The notes beneath the pieces are model-generated. The model was not told the origin of the DNA. It made no database searches and worked only from the letters and a program-made list of their open reading frames with translations. A stretch of DNA of 64,000 nt from Thermocatellispora tengchongensis (GTDB lineage: Bacteria; Actinomycetota; Actinomycetes; Streptosporangiales; Streptosporangiaceae): positions 496,001 through 560,000 of the forward strand of contig NZ_JACHGN010000006.1 in assembly GCF_014202315.1 (NCBI RefSeq), in the 5' to 3' direction. Made by a program: the position numbers and the translations under genes. Below, one piece after another: positions 1 through 8,007 of this stretch (positions are counted from its first letter, which is position 1; every line of letters begins with the position of its first letter).

Positions 1-30
1 TTTGCGGGTGCGCTCGGTGTCCCAGGCCAT
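1..30 (-). CDS. TetR-family regulator, N-terminal fragment (continues beyond the window)
   Basis: Only the first ten codons lie in the window. They read MAWDTERTRK, which matches the usual opening of many actinobacterial TetR/AcrR repressors. The ATG is at 30-28 on the minus strand. A TAGGCT box at 42-37 stands exactly 6 nt before the ATG, so a leaderless mRNA is likely. It diverges from the exported-protein gene at 170, with two operator-like palindromes between them, so it probably represses itself and that gene. Identification rests on a very short peptide. Confidence 0.5.
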   Translation of the reverse strand, partial: MAWDTERTRK

Positions 31-36
31 GGCCGC

Positions 37-42
37 AGCCTA
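37..42 (-). promoter_or_regulatory. Leaderless -10 box of the TetR gene
   Basis: TAGGCT (TANNNT type) on the minus strand, 6 nt before the ATG at 30. No clear -35 element; the first operator palindrome covers the place where one would be. Confidence 0.4.
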
Positions 43-47
43 TCAAT

Positions 48-67
48 CTCCAACCAAAAGGTTGGAG
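48..67. promoter_or_regulatory. Operator-like palindrome, upstream copy
   Basis: Perfect 8-bp arms CTCCAACC and GGTTGGAG around an AAAA spacer. The core is shared with a second copy at 104-121. The site overlaps the likely -35 element of the gene at 170 and lies upstream of the divergent TetR gene. TetR repressors commonly bind such sites in their own divergent promoter region. Confidence 0.6.
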
Positions 68-91
68 AGCCGGTCGCGCCGGTGTTATGGT
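62..91 (+). promoter_or_regulatory. Promoter of the exported-protein gene
   Basis: TTGGAG at 62-67 and TATGGT at 86-91, 18 bp apart, fit a housekeeping-type promoter with start near 97-99. One operator copy overlaps the -35 element and the other covers the first transcribed bases, so repressor binding at both would shut it off. Confidence 0.45.
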
Positions 92-103
92 CGAGGCGAG
101 AAG

Positions 104-121
104 TCCAACCAAACGGTTGGA
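104..121. promoter_or_regulatory. Operator-like palindrome, downstream copy
   Basis: Arms TCCAACC and GGTTGGA around AAAC. Its centre lies 55 bp from the centre of the copy at 48-67, and it sits just after the predicted transcription start of the gene at 170. Confidence 0.6.
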
Positions 122-169
122 AATGAGGCTCCCCGGGCCTCACGCCGAGGTCTGAAGAAGGGTGCGAAC

Positions 170-949
170 GTGCACAAGAAGGACGGGCGGCGGATCGCCG
201 CCGTGGCGGTGGCCGCCGTAGCGATGATCACAGGAGGTACGGCCATGACACTGTCGGAGCGGGGCGTGTCCGAGCGGGGGATGTCCGAGCGGGGCGTGTC
301 CGAGCGGGGCGCCGGCCCGCAGGCATCCGAGGACCGGCGACCGCGGACGCCCGCGGGCGGCGGGCAGACGGCCGAGGCCGTCCGGAAGATCCTCGCGGCG
401 GCGAACCTCGCGGTGCCGCACGGGTGGCGGCCGGCGGACATCCGCGAGGAGCGTCACGACGAGGTTCCCGTGACCGTGGTCCGGTACGAGCGCGACGGGC
501 GCCGGAGCCTCGGCGGCGAACACGTCTCGGCCGTGGTGGCGGACGACGGCACGCTCCTGGGATACACCCGGCTGGTCGCCGACACGCCCCCGGCGCGTCT
601 GTCCGAGGAACGCGCGCGTCAAGCCGCCCTCGGCTGGCTCCGGTCGTACGTCCCCGAGTACGCGCAGGGCCTGCGGGTGCAGTGGGTGGACCGCCACGAC
701 GAACGCGTCCGCACCCCCGATGGGCGTGAGCGGGTCGTCTCCGGCATGAAGGTGAAGGCCCACCACACGTCGGGCCGGTACGCCTGGGTGATCGTGGACG
801 GCGGCGGGCGGATCGTCACCTATGAACGAGACGTCCGCTGGGACGGGGCGGCGGGCCGGCGAGGCACCGAGATGTGGCTGCACGACAGTTGGATCGCCGC
901 GCGTGAGGGCACCGGGCCGCAACCGGGCGCGCCCTACGCGGTGGCGTAG
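170..949 (+). CDS. Exported protein of unknown function with a tandem SERG-repeat linker
   Basis: 259 residues from a GTG start preceded by AAGAAGGG; the frame stays open upstream but without a better start. An N-terminal basic stretch and hydrophobic segment (about residues 6-26) look like a signal peptide or membrane anchor. Four tandem SERG(V/M) units follow, then a Pro/Gly-rich linker. The C-terminal part (about 75-235) alternates charged strands and resembles PepSY/YcdB-like small domains of exported proteins, but I cannot name the family firmly. It faces a TetR gene across two operator copies, so it is probably an inducible envelope protein. It is convergent with the TetR gene at 953. 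Confidence 0.6.
   Translation: MHKKDGRRIAAVAVAAVAMITGGTAMTLSERGVSERGMSERGVSERGAGPQASEDRRPRTPAGGGQTAEAVRKILAAANLAVPHGWRPADIREERHDEVPVTVVRYERDGRRSLGGEHVSAVVADDGTLLGYTRLVADTPPARLSEERARQAALGWLRSYVPEYAQGLRVQWVDRHDERVRTPDGRERVVSGMKVKAHHTSGRYAWVIVDGGGRIVTYERDVRWDGAAGRRGTEMWLHDSWIAAREGTGPQPGAPYAVA
251..310 (+). repeat. 15-bp coding tandem repeat, four copies
   Basis: Four in-frame copies of a 15-bp unit (consensus GTGTCCGAGCGGGGC) encode the SERG(V/M) repeat just after the signal sequence. The copies differ by one to three bases, so copy number may vary between strains. Confidence 0.85.
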
Positions 950-952
950 AGA

Positions 953-1540
953 TCACCAGCCGAGGGCGTTCAGGACCAGGGCGGCGGTCCGGCGCATGGT
1001 CTCGCGGTCGTGTCCGGCGCGGGCCTGGACGGCGAAGCCGTCGGTGAGGGTGGTGACCAGGCGGACCAGGTCGGCGGGCGTGCAGCCGGGGGGCAGGTCG
1101 TCGGCTTCCTCCAGGCGCCGCGTCAGCGCCAGGTCGCCGGCCCGGCGGCGGGCGGCGACCTCGCGGCGTACCGGCTCGGCGTCCGGGCCGCAGGCGTGCA
1201 GGCCGCCCACGCTCAGGCAGCCGCCCACCGAGTCCTCGCCGGCGACCAGTTCGATCGCGCCGTACACGAGGCGTTCCACGACCTGGCGGGCGGTGGGCTC
1301 CTCCAGCGCCTCGGTGGCGAAGGCCCCGGGACCGGCGAGGTAGCGGTCGAGGACCCTGCCGAACAGCTCCTCCTTGTTGCCGAAGGCGGCGTAAAGGCTG
1401 GGCCGGTTGATGCCCATGGCCGCGGTCAGGTCGGCCAGCGAGGTCCCCTCGTACCCCTGCCGCCAGAACACCTCAAGCGCGCGATCGAGCGCGACGTCCG
1501 CGTCGAAGCCGCGGGGACGACCACCGGGCATGCCATCCAC
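953..1540 (-). CDS. TetR/AcrR-family transcriptional regulator
   Basis: 195 residues. The N-terminal helix-turn-helix is clear (residues about 10-58, with TSLADLTAAMGINRPSLY), followed by a ligand-binding helical domain. The ATG has GGAGGTGG upstream on the minus strand. The gene diverges from the oxidoreductase gene at 1639. Two copies of TACC-N4-GGTA lie between them, a spacing typical of autoregulated TetR repressors. Its likely role is to control the oxidoreductase/epimerase pair, perhaps in response to their substrate or a reactive small molecule. Confidence 0.9.
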   Translation of the reverse strand: MDGMPGGRPRGFDADVALDRALEVFWRQGYEGTSLADLTAAMGINRPSLYAAFGNKEELFGRVLDRYLAGPGAFATEALEEPTARQVVERLVYGAIELVAGEDSVGGCLSVGGLHACGPDAEPVRREVAARRRAGDLALTRRLEEADDLPPGCTPADLVRLVTTLTDGFAVQARAGHDRETMRRTAALVLNALGW

Positions 1541-1552
1541 CTCCGAATTTCC

Positions 1553-1564
1553 TACCTATCGGTA
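1553..1564. promoter_or_regulatory. TetR operator half-sites, copy 1
   Basis: TACCTATCGGTA: inverted TACC/GGTA arms with a 4-bp spacer, just upstream of the TetR gene. It shares its core with the site at 1607-1618. Confidence 0.6.
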
Positions 1565-1606
1565 CATTACCCCTTGCCCTGGGCCGGTGGGTGCGAGTAG
1601 GTTTCA

Positions 1607-1618
1607 TACCTGTCGGTA
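1607..1618. promoter_or_regulatory. TetR operator half-sites, copy 2
   Basis: TACCTGTCGGTA, one base different from the copy at 1553. It lies 20 bp before the start codon of the oxidoreductase gene, where binding would block transcription or elongation. Confidence 0.6.
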
Positions 1619-1638
1619 CAGAACTGGGGAGCGAACTC

Positions 1639-2721
1639 ATGATCCGAGTAGGTGTGGCCGGGGCCGGAGGCTGGGCGGAGGTGTCCCATCTGCCCGCGTT
1701 GCGGCGGATGCCGGAGTTCGAGGTGACGGCGGTGGCCACAACGCGCCGCGAGAGCGCCGAACGGGCGGCCGCCGCGTACGGTGCGCGGCACGCCTTCGCC
1801 GGCGCCGAGGCGATGGCCGCCCATCCCGAGGTGGACCTGGTCGTGGTGTCCGTCAAGGCCCCCGAGCACGCCAAGGTCATCCGGGCCGCGCTCGACGCGG
1901 GCAAGCACGTGCTGTCGGAGTGGCCCCTCGGGGCCGGCACCGCCGAGGCGGAAGAACTCGCCGCCGCCGCGGCGCGGGCGGGCGTGCTCAACGCCGTGGT
2001 GCTGCAGGGCCACCACCTGCCGGGCGCCCGCTACATGGCGGATCTCAGCGCAGAGGGCCGGATCGGGCGGATCGAGTCGCTTGCGCTGGTCGCCTCGGGC
2101 GCCCCGCTCGGCGGCGGCCGCATCCCCGAGTCCCTGGAGTGGAGCACCGACCCGGCCGCCGGCAACTCCGTCCTGACGGTCATGGCCGGGCACGCGGTGG
2201 CGACCCTGGAACGCCTGGCGGGCCCGTTCGCCGAACTGTCGGCGCGGCTGCCCCGCCACCACGACCGGGTCGCCGTCGGCGAGACCGGGCGCAGCGTTCC
2301 CAACGGCGTCGCCGGACAGGTGCTGGTGCACGGCCTGCTGGCGGGCGGCGCCTCGGCGTCGGTCATCGTCTACGGCGGCAACGGACCGGCCCCCGACCCC
2401 TTCCACCTGCGGATCGTGGGGGAGCGCGGCACCCTGACCGCCGCCCCGGCCCAGCCCGGCATGTACCTCAACTGGGCGGACTGGTCGATCGACCTGTCGG
2501 GCGAGCCGCTGCCGGTGCCCGGCTCCTACCGGACGGCGCCCGCCGACCTGCCCCCGGGGCCGGCCGCCAGCGTCGCCGCCGTCTACGCCGAGATCGCCCA
2601 GGCCGTCGCCGAGGGCCGCCCCGCGCGCCCCGACTTCGCCACCGCCGCGCGTTACCACCGTTTGCTGACGGCCATCGAGGAGTCCGCCGCCGCCGGCGGC
2701 GCTACCAAGGAGATCGCATGA
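1639..2721 (+). CDS. Gfo/Idh/MocA-family oxidoreductase, Gal80-like variant
   Basis: 360 residues from an ATG with GGGGAG upstream; the frame opens earlier but that start lacks a ribosome site. The N-terminal Rossmann fold has GAGGWA at 8-13. The C-terminal alpha/beta domain is of the usual size. Most family enzymes have EKP at the position that reads EWPL here (94-97). The Lys normally helps bind NAD(P) and catalyse hydride transfer; the Trp form is seen in Gal80-like proteins. It may therefore be an atypical dehydrogenase or a ligand-binding protein. It overlaps the next gene by ATGA, so the two are co-translated, and it is divergent from a TetR gene. Confidence 0.85.
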   Translation: MIRVGVAGAGGWAEVSHLPALRRMPEFEVTAVATTRRESAERAAAAYGARHAFAGAEAMAAHPEVDLVVVSVKAPEHAKVIRAALDAGKHVLSEWPLGAGTAEAEELAAAAARAGVLNAVVLQGHHLPGARYMADLSAEGRIGRIESLALVASGAPLGGGRIPESLEWSTDPAAGNSVLTVMAGHAVATLERLAGPFAELSARLPRHHDRVAVGETGRSVPNGVAGQVLVHGLLAGGASASVIVYGGNGPAPDPFHLRIVGERGTLTAAPAQPGMYLNWADWSIDLSGEPLPVPGSYRTAPADLPPGPAASVAAVYAEIAQAVAEGRPARPDFATAARYHRLLTAIEESAAAGGATKEIA

Positions 2722-3536
2722 ACGTCCTCGTCATCGGTGCCACCGGTTTCATCGGCGCGGTGGTCGCCGCCGCCCTGGCCGGCGCCGGCCACGATGTCTC
2801 CGCCCTGCGGCACTCGGGCGGCCGTGCCACGGAGTACCGTCCCGTGCCCGGCGACCTGACCGACCCGGTCTCGCTGACGCGGGCCGCCGCGGGGTTCGAC
2901 CGGGTGGTGCACGCCGGGCCGCCGCTGGGCGCGGACCTCGACCTGGCCGGGGTGGACGCGCTGCTGGCCTCCGGCAGCCCGCTCGTCTACACCACCGGCG
3001 CCGCCGTGCTCGGCGGCGGCTCTCACGACGAGGACAGCGAGCCCGACCCGCACCCCGTCGTCGCCTGGCGGGCCGAGGTCGAACGCCGGGTCCGCGCGGC
3101 GGGAGGCCGGGTGGTCCGGCCCGGCATGCTGTACGGCGAGGGCGGAGGAAGCGTACCGGCCCTGCTGGCGGCCAAGGCCGCCGAGCGCGGCACCGGCGTC
3201 TACATCGGCGAACCGGGCGTACGCTGGCCGGTCGTGCACGTCGCGGACCTGGCCGCCCTGTACGTCGCCGTGGTCGAACACGCCGAGCCCGGCACGGTCT
3301 GGCACGGGATGAGCGAGACCGTCCGCCTCGACGAGCTCGCCCGGGTGCTCGGCGGCGGCACGGCGGCCCCGTGGCCACTGGAGGAGGCGACCGCCGAACT
3401 GGGCCCCATCGCCGGCCTGTACACCCTCGACCAGGACATCTCATCGGACAAGACGCGCCGGCTCCTGGACTGGACGCCGAAGCACACCTCGATCCTCGCC
3501 CACCTGAGCGCCGAGCCGCCGTCCCCGGCCCGCTGA
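2718..3536 (+). CDS. NAD-dependent epimerase/dehydratase-family protein
   Basis: 272 residues starting with a Rossmann nucleotide-binding motif GATGFIG (7-13), as in extended short-chain dehydrogenases and nucleoside-diphosphate-sugar epimerases. The classical YxxxK pair is not obvious: the region after VYTTGAAVLGGG lacks it, so the chemistry is uncertain. The ATG overlaps the stop of the oxidoreductase gene (ATGA), implying coupled translation and a shared task, probably modification of a small molecule that the divergent TetR protein senses. Confidence 0.85.
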   Translation: MNVLVIGATGFIGAVVAAALAGAGHDVSALRHSGGRATEYRPVPGDLTDPVSLTRAAAGFDRVVHAGPPLGADLDLAGVDALLASGSPLVYTTGAAVLGGGSHDEDSEPDPHPVVAWRAEVERRVRAAGGRVVRPGMLYGEGGGSVPALLAAKAAERGTGVYIGEPGVRWPVVHVADLAALYVAVVEHAEPGTVWHGMSETVRLDELARVLGGGTAAPWPLEEATAELGPIAGLYTLDQDISSDKTRRLLDWTPKHTSILAHLSAEPPSPAR

Positions 3537-3563
3537 CCATCCTCACCCTGGGCACGATCCCGT

Positions 3564-3587
3564 CGGGCCCGGCGCTCGCTGGGCCCG
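3564..3587. terminator. Hairpin between convergent genes
   Basis: CGGGCCC and GGGCCCG (7-bp perfect stem) with a 10-nt loop, lying between the ends of the epimerase gene and the convergent ABC exporter gene. No long T-run; a bidirectional GC-type terminator is likely. Confidence 0.5.
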
Positions 3588-3588
3588 T

Positions 3589-5334
3589 TCACCGGGGGCC
3601 GGCCGGGGCGATGTGCCATCTGCGGGCGCTGTCGTACTGGTCGAACAGGCGGGCGAAGGCGCCGCCCGCGGTGCGAAGCCCGGCGGGGGTTCCGGCCTCG
3701 GTGACCTGGCCGGCGTCGAGGGTGATGACCTGGTCGGCGGCGGTCAGGGTGGCGGGGCGGTGCGCGATCACGATGACGGTGCGTTCCGGGTCGCGGGCGA
3801 GGCGGGCGATGGCGTAGCCGACGGCGCGCTCGCTCTCCGGGTCGAGCGCTGAGGCGGCCTCGTCGATGAGCACGATGCGGGCCCGCTTGAGGAAGGCCCT
3901 GGCGATGGAGACCCGTTGCCGCTCGCCGCCGGAGAGCTGGGCGCCGCCCTCGCCGACCCGGGTGTCCCAGCCGTCGGGCAGCCGCTCGACGACCTCGTCC
4001 AGGCGGGCCTCGCGGGCGGCGTCCTCCAGTTCGGCGCGGGTGGCGTCCGGGCGGGCCAGCCGCAGGTTCTCCTCGATGGTGGTGTCGAAGAGGTAGACGT
4101 CCTGGAAGACGATGGCGATCTCGTCGAGCAGCGCGGCGTGGTCGTAGTCGCGCACGTCGCGCCCGCCGACGCGTACGTGCCCGGAGCCGGCGTCGAAGAA
4201 GCGGGCGATCAGCCGGATGACGGTGGTCTTGCCCGAGCCGGACGGCCCGACCAGGGCCGTGGTGGTCCCGGGCCGGCAGCGGAAGGAGACGCCGGACAGC
4301 GCGGGCGCGGCCCCGTAGGAGAAGGTCACGTCGTCGAACTCGATGCCGGCGTCGGCCACCCGGCGCACCGGCCGGGGGCTGCGCGGCAGCTCCGGGACGT
4401 CCAGGATGGCCTCGACGCGGCCGATGCCGTTCTCCATGGCGCGCAGCGCCCCGATGAGCTCGATCAGCGTGCCGAGGGGTTCGAGGAACCGCACGGCGAG
4501 CACGAGCAGGGCGATGGTGTCGGGAACGGTGAGGGCCCCGGAGAGCAGGAGCTGCGCGCCGAGCGAGAGCACCGCGACGAAGCCGGCCATGACGACGCCG
4601 GTGAAGCTCAGGTCCGGCAGCAGGGAGCGGTCCAGGCCGCGGCGGTAGCTGCGGCGGTGCTCGTCGAGGGCCTCGCGCATGCGGTCGCCGCCCGTGCCGC
4701 CCTTGCCCGCGGCGCGCAGCACCGGCTGCGCCTGGCCGAGTTCGATGGCGCGGCCCGCGATCTCGGTCGCGGCCTGGTCCAGTTCCTTCTCCGCGATCGA
4801 GGAGACGCGCCCGGCGCGGCGCAGCGTCAGGTACGCGGCGGGCACGACGGCGAGGAACAGCAGCGCCAGGCGCCAGTCCACCGCGAACGTCACCGCGATG
4901 ACGGTGGCGGGCACGAGCACGGAGGTGATGGCCGGCTGCCCGATCGTCACGGCCAGCGTGCCGATCGCGCCGGCGTCGGCGGTGACCGTACGGGCGAGCC
5001 GCGCCTTGCGCTCGGTGGTGAACCAGCCCAGCGGCAGCGTGGTCACGTGCCGCATCAGGCGGTGGCGGAGCTGGGCGGTCATCTGCATGGACGCGGCGAA
5101 GCCCACCGGTGTGGCGATCACCGTGAGCACCCCGTACGCGGCCAGGCCGATGCCGCCCGCCACGAGCCACGGGCCGGCGGCGTCCAGGTCGGGCTCCGGG
5201 CGCAGCAGGGCCCGTACGATCGGCACCAGCGTCCCGAGCAACAGGCCCTGGAGGACGGCGAGGATGGCGGTGAGCAGGCCGAGGCGGGCCATGAGCCCGG
5301 CGTCCGGGCAGAGCCGGTACAGCTTGCGGATCAC
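3589..5334 (-). CDS. ABC exporter, fused permease-ATPase, second subunit
   Basis: 581 residues. Six transmembrane helices are expected in residues 1-310, then an ATPase domain with Walker A GPSGSGKT, signature LSGGERQR, Walker B IVLIDEAAS and the H-loop His in AHRPAT. The GTG start overlaps the stop of the upstream subunit (GTGA), so the pair is co-translated and most likely forms a heterodimer. Pairs of this layout include siderophore, lipid and drug exporters; the substrate cannot be told from sequence. The divergent MerR regulator suggests induction by a toxic compound or metal. Confidence 0.9.
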   Translation of the reverse strand: MIRKLYRLCPDAGLMARLGLLTAILAVLQGLLLGTLVPIVRALLRPEPDLDAAGPWLVAGGIGLAAYGVLTVIATPVGFAASMQMTAQLRHRLMRHVTTLPLGWFTTERKARLARTVTADAGAIGTLAVTIGQPAITSVLVPATVIAVTFAVDWRLALLFLAVVPAAYLTLRRAGRVSSIAEKELDQAATEIAGRAIELGQAQPVLRAAGKGGTGGDRMREALDEHRRSYRRGLDRSLLPDLSFTGVVMAGFVAVLSLGAQLLLSGALTVPDTIALLVLAVRFLEPLGTLIELIGALRAMENGIGRVEAILDVPELPRSPRPVRRVADAGIEFDDVTFSYGAAPALSGVSFRCRPGTTTALVGPSGSGKTTVIRLIARFFDAGSGHVRVGGRDVRDYDHAALLDEIAIVFQDVYLFDTTIEENLRLARPDATRAELEDAAREARLDEVVERLPDGWDTRVGEGGAQLSGGERQRVSIARAFLKRARIVLIDEAASALDPESERAVGYAIARLARDPERTVIVIAHRPATLTAADQVITLDAGQVTEAGTPAGLRTAGGAFARLFDQYDSARRWHIAPAGPR

Positions 5335-7181
5335 GCGTCGTCTCCGTTCCGCTGGGCGCGCCACATGCGCGCGTAGAGCCCGTCGCGGGCGATGAGGTCG
5401 TCGTGGGTGCCGGCCTCGGCGAGGCGTCCGCCGTCCAGGACGAGGATCCGGCCGGCGCCGCTGATGGTGTGCAGGCGGTGCGCGATGACCAGGACGGTCT
5501 TGCCCGCGACCAGTTTCGACAGCGCCTGCTGCACCGCGGTCTCGCTGTCGGGGTCGAGCGCGGCGGTGGCCTCGTCCAGGACGACGACGGGCGCCCCGGA
5601 CAGGATCGCGCGGGCGATGGTCAGGCGCTGGCGTTCGCCGCCCGACAGGCCGCCTCCGTCGGCGCCCAGCACGGTCTCGTAGCCCTGCGGAAGCCGCTCG
5701 ATCACCTCGTGGATCTGCGCCGCCATGGCGGCCCGGCGTACGTCCTCGTCGTCGGCGCCGGGGCGGCCGACGCGGATGTTCTCCGCGACGGTGTCGCGCA
5801 GGAGTGCCACGTCCTGGAACACCAGCGACATCGACGACAGCAGCGTCTGCGCCGGGATGTCCCGCACGTCGGCGCCCCCGATCCGGATCGCGCCGCCGGT
5901 CACGTCGTAGAACCGCGGCAGCAGGCTCGCGAGCGTGGACTTGCCGGCGCCCGACGGCCCGACGAGCGCGGTGACGGTGCCGGGCTCGCACACGGCGGTG
6001 ATGTCGCTGAGCGCGTCGGTGACCCCGTCGTAGGAGAAGGACACCCGGTCGAACTCGATGCGGTGGCCCTCGGGGCGCCGGGGGCGTACCGGCTCGGGCA
6101 GGGCCCGGCGGGCGAGCAGGGCGTCGATGTGGGAGGCCGCCATCCTGCCCTGGCGCAGCCCCTGGCCGCCCTGGATGGCCGGGGTGATCGAGGTCGGCAG
6201 GCCGATGCCGATGACGAGGAACGGCAGCAGGTCGGCCGCGGCGAGCTCGCCCGCGCCGATGAGCGGCACGCCGACGGCCATCACCGCGGCCAGCACCGCC
6301 ATCTCGCAGGACAGGAGCCGCGACGCGGCCGAACTGTAGCGGGTCTCGTTCACCCAGGCGCGCATCGCGGCGGTGTGCTCCCGCACGGCCTCGGCGAAGC
6401 GGTCCAGCACGCGCCCGCCGGTGCCGAACGCCTTGACCACGGTGATCCCGTCGGCGTACTCCACGGTGGCGGCGCTGATCCGTCCCGCCGCGGCGATCAG
6501 CCGGGTCATGTGGACGCTCATGGAACGCATCGCGGTCCGGTAGCAGATCACCATCGCGACCAGGACCCCGGCGGTGACCAGCGCCATGCGCCAGTCCACG
6601 AACGCCAGGTAGCCGAGGCCGACCGCGATGGCCGTCGCCGCGCCCACCATCTCACCCAGGGCGTGCGCGATGAGCTGGTGCATGTCCTCCAGGTCGTCGG
6701 TCAGCGCCTTCTTCACCTCGCCGGAGCCTGCTGCCCGGAACCAGCCCAGGGGCAGGGCGCCCAGGTGCCGGATGACCCGGACCCGGATGTGGTGCAGGAG
6801 CTCCGCGTCGGCGTAGTGCCCCAGACGCGAGGACGCGAAGACCAGGACCAGCCGCGCGCAGGCACCGGCAGCCCCGATGCCGACCCAGCCCCACACCGTG
6901 CCCGCCAGGCCCGTGGCGTCCGGGGCGGCGAGCGCGGCACGGGCGATCTCCGCGATGGCCACGTACGGGGCGAAGCCGGCCGCCGCGCCCGCCGCCGACA
7001 GGACGGCGCAGACGATCAGATGGGTGCGGACCGGGCGCAGCATGCGCGCCAGCGGGCCCGCGCGCAGCAGCCGCGCGGCGTTCTCCGGGGTCTGCGGCCT
7101 CCGCCCGGCGCCGGGAGACGGCGGCGCGGGCGGCCCCTGCCGCCCGGTGTCCCTGGCGGGCGTGGTGCCTGTGGTCGTCAT
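5331..7181 (-). CDS. ABC exporter, fused permease-ATPase, first subunit
   Basis: 616 residues from an ATG preceded by AGGAAGG. A Pro-rich cytoplasmic N-terminus of about 45 residues leads into the six-helix membrane domain. The ATPase domain has Walker A GPSGAGKS, signature LSGGERQR, Walker B VVVLDEATA and AHRLHT. All catalytic residues are present in both subunits, so neither ATP site is obviously dead. First gene of the two-gene operon; it faces the MerR gene at 7279. Confidence 0.9.
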   Translation of the reverse strand: MTTTGTTPARDTGRQGPPAPPSPGAGRRPQTPENAARLLRAGPLARMLRPVRTHLIVCAVLSAAGAAAGFAPYVAIAEIARAALAAPDATGLAGTVWGWVGIGAAGACARLVLVFASSRLGHYADAELLHHIRVRVIRHLGALPLGWFRAAGSGEVKKALTDDLEDMHQLIAHALGEMVGAATAIAVGLGYLAFVDWRMALVTAGVLVAMVICYRTAMRSMSVHMTRLIAAAGRISAATVEYADGITVVKAFGTGGRVLDRFAEAVREHTAAMRAWVNETRYSSAASRLLSCEMAVLAAVMAVGVPLIGAGELAAADLLPFLVIGIGLPTSITPAIQGGQGLRQGRMAASHIDALLARRALPEPVRPRRPEGHRIEFDRVSFSYDGVTDALSDITAVCEPGTVTALVGPSGAGKSTLASLLPRFYDVTGGAIRIGGADVRDIPAQTLLSSMSLVFQDVALLRDTVAENIRVGRPGADDEDVRRAAMAAQIHEVIERLPQGYETVLGADGGGLSGGERQRLTIARAILSGAPVVVLDEATAALDPDSETAVQQALSKLVAGKTVLVIAHRLHTISGAGRILVLDGGRLAEAGTHDDLIARDGLYARMWRAQRNGDDA

Positions 7182-7265
7182 GAGCCTTCCTCGTCCGGTG
7201 ATCGGTCCGGCCGGCCCGCCGGGGGAGACCCGTGGGGAAGGCCGGCCCTACCCGATCGTCGGAGT

Positions 7266-7271
7266 TAAAGT
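7266..7271 (+). promoter_or_regulatory. Leaderless -10 box of the MerR gene
   Basis: TAAAGT, 7 nt before the ATG at 7279. A GTCGG direct repeat flanks it (7254-7258 and 7270-7274) and could be part of the operator shared with the divergent exporter. Confidence 0.4.
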
Positions 7272-7278
7272 CGGCTTC

Positions 7279-7938
7279 ATGTCAAGCACATCGCCCTCAG
7301 GGGGCACCGCCGTGGGGATCGGGGAGGCCGCGGCCCTGTACGACCTGGCGCCGTCCACGCTGCGCTGGTGGGAGAGACAGGGCGTGCTCACCCCGTCGGA
7401 CCGCAACGGCGCCCAGCGGCTCTACCGCGAGGACGACCTGCGCCGCCTCGGCCTGGCCTACCTGTGCCGCGTCGTCGGCATGATGCCGCTGGAGGGCACG
7501 GCCGTCGTCACCTCCGGCAGGACCGACGTCGCGACGTGGCGGAACACCATCCGCGAGGAGATCGCCCGCCTGGAGGAACGCATCGAGCGCGCCTCGGCCG
7601 CGCGCGACTACCTCAGACACCTGCTGCAGTGCGAGGACGACGACATCACGCGATGCTCCCTGCTCGACGCCGAGCTCGCCACCCACACGCCCGTGGGCCG
7701 CGCCCGCCATCCGGACCTCGTCACCGCCGCCCGCGCGGCCCGCCGTTCGCGCGCCGCCGCGCCGCCCCGTGACGAAAAGCGCGACGGCCCGTGTGACGAA
7801 AACCCGGCCGTGCGGGTCTGCCCGGGGTGCGGCCGGCCGATCCCCCCGGCAACGCGAGGCCGGCCGCGCGCGTACTGCTCGCACGCCTGCCGCCAGCGCG
7901 CCTACCGCACCCGCCGCGGAACCGCGCCGACCGGTTGA
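7279..7938 (+). CDS. MerR-family regulator with C-terminal Cys-rich zinc-ribbon-like tail
   Basis: 219 residues. The N-terminal MerR winged helix spans about 12-80 (IGEAAALYDLAPSTLRWWER) and is followed by a coiled-coil dimerisation helix (about 90-120) with a single CEDDDITRC pair. The last 40 residues hold CPGC and CSHAC motifs followed by RQRAYR, a small putative zinc-binding, basic tail that ordinary MerR proteins lack. It is divergent from the ABC exporter, which it probably controls. The start is chosen because a TANNNT box stands 7 nt before it and no ribosome site fits. Confidence 0.85.
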   Translation: MSSTSPSGGTAVGIGEAAALYDLAPSTLRWWERQGVLTPSDRNGAQRLYREDDLRRLGLAYLCRVVGMMPLEGTAVVTSGRTDVATWRNTIREEIARLEERIERASAARDYLRHLLQCEDDDITRCSLLDAELATHTPVGRARHPDLVTAARAARRSRAAAPPRDEKRDGPCDENPAVRVCPGCGRPIPPATRGRPRAYCSHACRQRAYRTRRGTAPTG

Positions 7939-8007
7939 TGAACCCGGCCGCCGCGTGCCTGTCCTGGCCGGGACCGGGGCGCCGTCGCCGGTCCCGCCGA
8001 CGCGTGC

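Noticed and set aside
140-922. Long minus-strand frame opposite the first exported-protein gene
   Set aside because: High-GC shadow frame rich in Arg, Pro and His without family features; the plus-strand gene has a ribosome site, signal peptide and operators.
1567-2658. 363-codon minus-strand frame over the oxidoreductase gene
   Set aside because: Gly/Arg/His-rich shadow coding with no recognisable motif; the sense strand has a clear Rossmann fold.
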